Below, piece by piece: positions 59,491-64,000 of a stretch of DNA of 64,000 nt; position 1 is the first letter of the stretch, and each line of letters starts with the position of its first letter. The translations under genes and the position numbers were made by a program. This DNA is from Telopea speciosissima (taxonomy: Eukaryota; Streptophyta; Magnoliopsida; Proteales; Proteaceae). The notes beneath the pieces were generated by a model, which worked only from the letters and a program-made list of their open reading frames with translations, was not told the origin of the DNA and did not search any database. The DNA lies in contig NC_057918.1 of NCBI RefSeq assembly GCF_018873765.1, forward strand, positions 67,622,871 through 67,686,870, read 5' to 3'.

Positions 59491-60401
59491 TGTTGTAGCC
59501 GGGTAGGTTATAAACAAATTAACTCTTAATGAAAAATGGCTTTTTCATCTTGAATCGTTCCGATATGGCCCGAGCTCAGTCCAAGAATATGAGGGTTGGT
59601 GTTAACCATATAAAACCCATAGGGTCTAACCCGGACCAGACCAAAGGGGCCAGGTAGGCTAGCCCATTGCTCAGTACTTGCGCAATTAAGGCCAACCTTT
59701 TCCTTAGGTGGTGCACCCTACCTTTCATTGTTTTTTTTTTTTGTTTTTTTTGAACCGAAGACGAATTTTGTTAAAAGAAATCAAAGTAGGAGAAATTCCC
59801 ACCTCGAGTCAAAGGAGAAACAAGAAAACGAGGGGGAGAACCCCAGCAAACCTTTGTAAGAGTGAAAAATAGATTTTTAATATGAATATTAAATGTTAAT
59901 TTCATGGACCTATTAGTAAATTGCTTTCTATTAATGTATGTAATTAAATTAAGTGCAAGAGATTTTTATCAAAAAAAAATTAAGGGCAAGAGATTGATGT
60001 CTAGTTATGTGACGCATGCACTAGCATGTAGGCCAATGAAAACATACGTAGGGACATCAGCAAAGATGTCATTTTTTATTTCCATACGTGGTAGGATGGT
60101 ACTTTCATGAGCCCTTGTGTCTATGTCCAAAGCCACGCGACTAAGATGGACTTAATGATCGAGGTGGCTAAATGGTCTTCAAATTTTGTCGCCACATCAT
60201 ACCACACATGGGCTTATTGGAATGTTTTGATATCGTCCAAGCTTGATTCTAATCTTCCAACTTGTGAACCTTGCTTGACGATTTCATTGACTTGCCTAGG
60301 CTTACCTTCCATGCAATTTCTAATTGACCATTCAAATTTAGACTGTTTCATCATCAAGCACAAGTTTCTAATCACTAACAATATAATCGTAATATAGGAT
60401 T

Positions 60402-60945
60402 TGGGGCTGAACAGGGTCGGGTTGGGCCGGGCTTTGTAGAACCCTAGCCCAACCCCAAGTCCCCTTAGCTGGGCCCAAGCCTGACCCAACCCTGACTCAG
60501 GGCCAGAAAAATCCAACCCGGGCCCGCCCTCAGGGTCGGGCCGGGCCGACCCTAATTGGCCCTGATCATGGGGAGGGGGAAAGAAAAGCATGGGTTGAAA
60601 TGAGCTGGGAAGAACTTATTAATTTTACATAAAATAACAATATAATAAATTATATTATAACACTTATTGTCTTCATATATAGTATATTATATAAAAAAAT
60701 GTGGGTGAAATTTAAAGTTCATAATGTATAAATTATATCAATATATATTTTATAGTATAACTTAAATCAGGGTCGGGCCGGGCCAGGCCAAGCTTAGCTC
60801 GAGGCCTCAACCCTAACCCGACCCGACCCTAACTCAGGGCCAGAAGTTTCCAGCCCTGACCCGCCCTCAGGGCCAAATATCTCAGCCCAGACCCTGTTCG
60901 GGCTCAGGGTGGGTTCGGGCCGGCAGGGCCATACTTGCACCCCTA
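60402..60945. mobile_element. hAT-type MITE, GGGCCGGG family, 544 bp
   Basis: It begins TGGGGCTGAACAGGG and ends CTTGCACCCCTA. It is flanked by ATAGGATT at 60394-60401 and 60946-60953, a perfect 8-bp duplication. The paralogous sequences near 63260 and 47440 lack it, so they serve as empty sites. Both arms are rich in GGGCCGGG/CCCTGA words and the middle is AT-rich. Confidence 0.82.
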
Positions 60946-60953
60946 ATAGGATT

Positions 60954-63010
60954 TCAACATATTCGGTTTGAAATTAATGGTTTACGGGTTTAAAATCAAA
61001 TCGAATCAACCAATTTTTTTTATAAATATTCAAAACCAAACCAAGACAATTGATCCGGTTTGGGTTGGATTTTATCATTTTCAATTCGAATTACTAGTCA
61101 GTTCAAAGTTGATACCTTCTTGTTGTCTTCAGATCCTGGGATGGATCCGTAGGACCTAAACTTGGGCCCGATTGTTGAAGGTGATTCTTTTTTTTCGGTA
61201 GAAATGTTGAAGGTGATTCCACTAGTGTTGAATTGTTGTTTGTTAAAGTGGGTTTGGGCCATATAAAAAAGCTTTAATTAAAGGGTAAGAGATCTCTACT
61301 TGGTCGCATGGGCTTTACACAAGTGTCTAGGCCAATGGGGGAGCACGCTTGGGTATCTACCCAGGGATAGAGGCGTCATCTCAAGGTGCCTTATGAGAGG
61401 GTAGTGGGAAACACCACTAAGTAGAGATTTTTTTTCCTTATTTAAATTATGGGGGAAAAAAACCTATCTTGGTCGCGTGGCCTACACTCCCAAACACAAT
61501 CCCCTGAAATGACTGCTTCACCTCCCTATAAAATGTAAAATCCCCATCAAGGCCCCCACACATACCTTCATTTGCCCCATGCTAGTGCAGGGGCCACGTG
61601 ACTGGGCATCATTCCCTTATAAGGCTCTGTTTGCTTCCAAGGGAAATTAAAAAGAAGGAAAGTGAAAATTTTCATTGCTAATTAAATACGAAATGATTTG
61701 GAGTTATTAATATAATTATGTGGAATAATGATTACATAAGTTTCTTTTTTAGGTTTACCCTTCCCTTTAATTTCCCTAATCAATCAAACAAAGTCTAAAT
61801 CATTGTGGAATCCTCAGCCAATGATATGAAAGGGATTAGATGTTATGATTCAGAACCATGATATTAATAAGATCAGATTAAATATAACGCTGGCAGAGAT
61901 TTGAATAATAAACAACCGGTTTAGTAACCTAGAAATAGGGAATCTCGAAGAATTAGTGTAACTCATATCTCAGTAAAAACACTTTCAATGACTAAAAATA
62001 TATACATGGGAGAAAGATAGAATGTCACTTGATCGTGCATTGTGGTGTGTCCATATGCTAGCTTAGACACAAGGGGTATACGAAATGATCGACACACTCC
62101 CCGAAAAGGCAAAAATTATTAGGGGTACGGTGTGCCACAATATGCAACGGGGTGGCGATCCTTTTCTCTTATTTTATTTATTAAACATTTTTGAGGGGAT
62201 TGGGAGAAAGAGAAAATTATGATTCATGAACCAAAACCTTATTCAATTTTGAAAAGGCTTGATTCCAAGACCCTGGGCACGTTCAAAGGTCTTGAATTTG
62301 ATGATCCAAGAATTTGAAAATTAAAACTTTATCGATGGCATGAGCAGAAAGACCCAAAGTTATTTTAAAAAGATTTTCTATTTGTGAAATGATTCGTTTG
62401 GAATTTGTATAACCCCTCTTTGTTCATCTTGTCACTTGGGGTGGGGGCCAAAAAGACCTTTTCTCCCAATGGTAATGAGACAATGTGATACAAATGGAAG
62501 GCCACCCTATTGAGATTAATCTAAGAAGTAGTTGTTGATGGATCATTTGTCCCTAGGCAACAAATGGATGAGGTTTAGTGTAGAGTAGTAGTAATAGTAG
62601 TAGGAGAATTTTGTAATTTTTCTAGACATATCTAGTGTTAGATTTTCCTCAGCTAAAAGTGGGCCAAGGGCCTTGATTTTATTTTATGGGTATTTTATTA
62701 TATTTTATTTATGATCCCTTATTATGGATTGGGAGAAAGAGAATATTATGATAACCCTTTTTAATCTAGAAAAGGCGTGGTTGAGTTGAATGAACTCTAA
62801 AATTTCCAAAAGCATGGACAACGGGCATGATCCAAGAATTTGATAATTGAAACTTTATTGATGGAATGGATAGAAGAAAGACTCAAAGCTCTCAATATTA
62901 AACTGAAAAAAGACCCACAAAGTGGAAATTAAAAATAATTGGATAAAGAAATATGTGTAGGAATACCTTGTTGATTCTTGTCTCAATTTGCCTCATGGGA
63001 GGGGCAAGAG
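60954..63010. repeat. Flank of the next RLK unit, paralogous to 27880-28077 plus 45670-47225
   Basis: 61104-61305 matches 27880-28075 and then runs directly into sequence matching 39350/45670 onward (about 61310). It is therefore the un-interrupted version of the site hit by the gag-only retrotransposon. Included are a decayed Harbinger-like MITE (about 61622-61795), the block shared with 57140-57417, and a short (AGT)n run near 62583. No gene is seen. Confidence 0.7.
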
Positions 63011-64000
63011 AGCTTGATGACTTTAACTCAAAGAGTGATTAAGTTCTTAGATCTAGGTTTCAAAACATGGAATTAGAATTTGGATCGGACTCGGCCATTT
63101 TGATCTGGGATTGGATCAAAATAAGTTTGGATCAATTACAAAATCGATGTTTTAATGTTTTACCTTTAGTTTTGTTTTAAAATCAGGGGGTAACGTGTAA
63201 TGTATCCTAAATTTTTTCATCAATAAACGTAAGTTTCTAATCATTAAAAATATAATTGTAATGTACTATTGTAACATAATCGGTTCGAAATTAATGGTTT
63301 ACCTATTTAAAACCAAATCGAATCAACCACTTTTTTTACAATATTCAATATCAAAATTAAGACGATTATTTATGATTTCCGATTTGCTTAAGTTCAAAGT
63401 TTCTACACAAAATGATTGAATAGAAAAATAAAAAATATATGTGGAAAGACCTTGTTGATTATGAAGTCTTATCTCAACTTGCCTTGTAGGAAGGGTAAGA
63501 GATTTTGATGACTTTAACTCAAAGAGTGATTGAGCTTTGAGAACGCGGTTTAGTCTCACAACGGGTGCGTGGGTGTGGTGTGTATTGTGTATATCCGTCA
63601 TTTCATGACCTTAAAAGTTAATTAACCTTTTGAGATTGATGAATAACTTGTGTGATTACCCTTTCATAAAATAAAAATGGTTTAAAAAAATTCTTGAAAT
63701 TATAAATTCGGATCGAACTCGACCGTTTTGATCGAGGATATTTTTTTTTGGATAAGAAGTAATTAATAGATCGATCAAACGCGTGGTCAGGAAATTAAGG
63801 AAAATCATCAAACCAACAAAAATCTCTATCAATTATCAAGACAGTAGTTCCGTGTGGGCTCCATCGGTCGGTGGAAAGTTTTTAGCTTTCTTTCTTCATT
63901 TCGTAATCAAAGGTGACACATGCACGATGTTGATTTGACAAATAATCAGAATCCAATTAAAGCTTTTTGATATTATTTATTTATTTATAAGATGAGCAAT
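63011..64000 (+). promoter_or_regulatory. Upstream region of a further RLK copy beyond the window
   Basis: This matches the 5' flank of RLK B (47226-48150) in order up to the ATTATTTATTTATTTAT block and GAGCAAT at the very end. In copy B the start codon follows about 90 bases after that block. A fourth family member is therefore expected just outside the window; whether it is intact cannot be seen. Confidence 0.65.

Noticed and set aside
59124..59506. Short proteins on both strands at 59.1-59.5 kb
   Set aside because: They come from GGATACGGA/TATCCGTAT repeats of a MITE.
1..64000. CRISPR arrays, operons or prokaryotic features
   Set aside because: No regularly spaced short repeats with unique spacers; the introns, LRR kinases and retroelements are plant nuclear in character.

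Overview
This window is nuclear DNA from a flowering plant. The evidence is GT/GC-AG introns, plant leucine-rich-repeat receptor kinases, and a dense nest of plant transposons: Ty1/copia and Ty3-type LTR elements, an L1-type LINE, Mutator-like, hAT and Harbinger elements. There is no bacterial or organellar gene organisation. I cannot name the species.

The only recognisable host genes are a tandem family of LRR receptor-like kinases of the MIK2-like type (signal peptide, LRRs, one membrane segment, kinase with one intron at the APE motif). Four members leave traces: a 5' stub (3555-3707); copy A (6227-10307), broken by a 2-bp insertion inside a recent 288-bp LRR duplication; copy B (48234-56493), broken by an early frameshift and by a Ty1/copia element inserted in its coding exon; and the upstream region of a further copy (about 63000-64000) whose coding part lies past the window end. 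As written, neither A nor B encodes an intact receptor. Upstream segments of A, B and the last copy are homologous, so the duplicated unit includes kilobases of non-coding flank.

Layout. 1-3432: LTR of a minus-strand element cut into the 3' end of a Tat-like Ty3 element with an antisense ORF. 3433-10307: RLK stub, a Pack-MULE carrying a KDEL cysteine-protease fragment, and RLK A. 10549-11025: solo LTR. 12273-12626: Mutator-like MITE. 12661-21347: hAT-type MITE split by a degenerate LINE, itself split by another hAT element. 21600-25400: possible transcription unit of unknown function and a tRNA-like sequence. 26209-27243: Harbinger MITE split by a solo LTR. 28078-39343: an 11.3-kb gag-only LTR retrotransposon with a nested 2.85-kb solo LTR. 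34590-47225: a tandem duplication of about 6.3 kb covering half of that element plus flank. 47226-56493: RLK B with its copia insertion and a second Mutator-like MITE in its intron. 56494-64000: more repeats, a hAT MITE and duplicated upstream sequence of the next RLK.

The strongest results are exact insertion footprints (target-site duplications) for ten elements, the Pack-MULE capture, the in-exon copia insertion, the gag-only element with its duplication, and a patch around 40.6-45.7 kb where differences between repeat copies cluster at CTG/CAG and look like consensus error rather than evolution.
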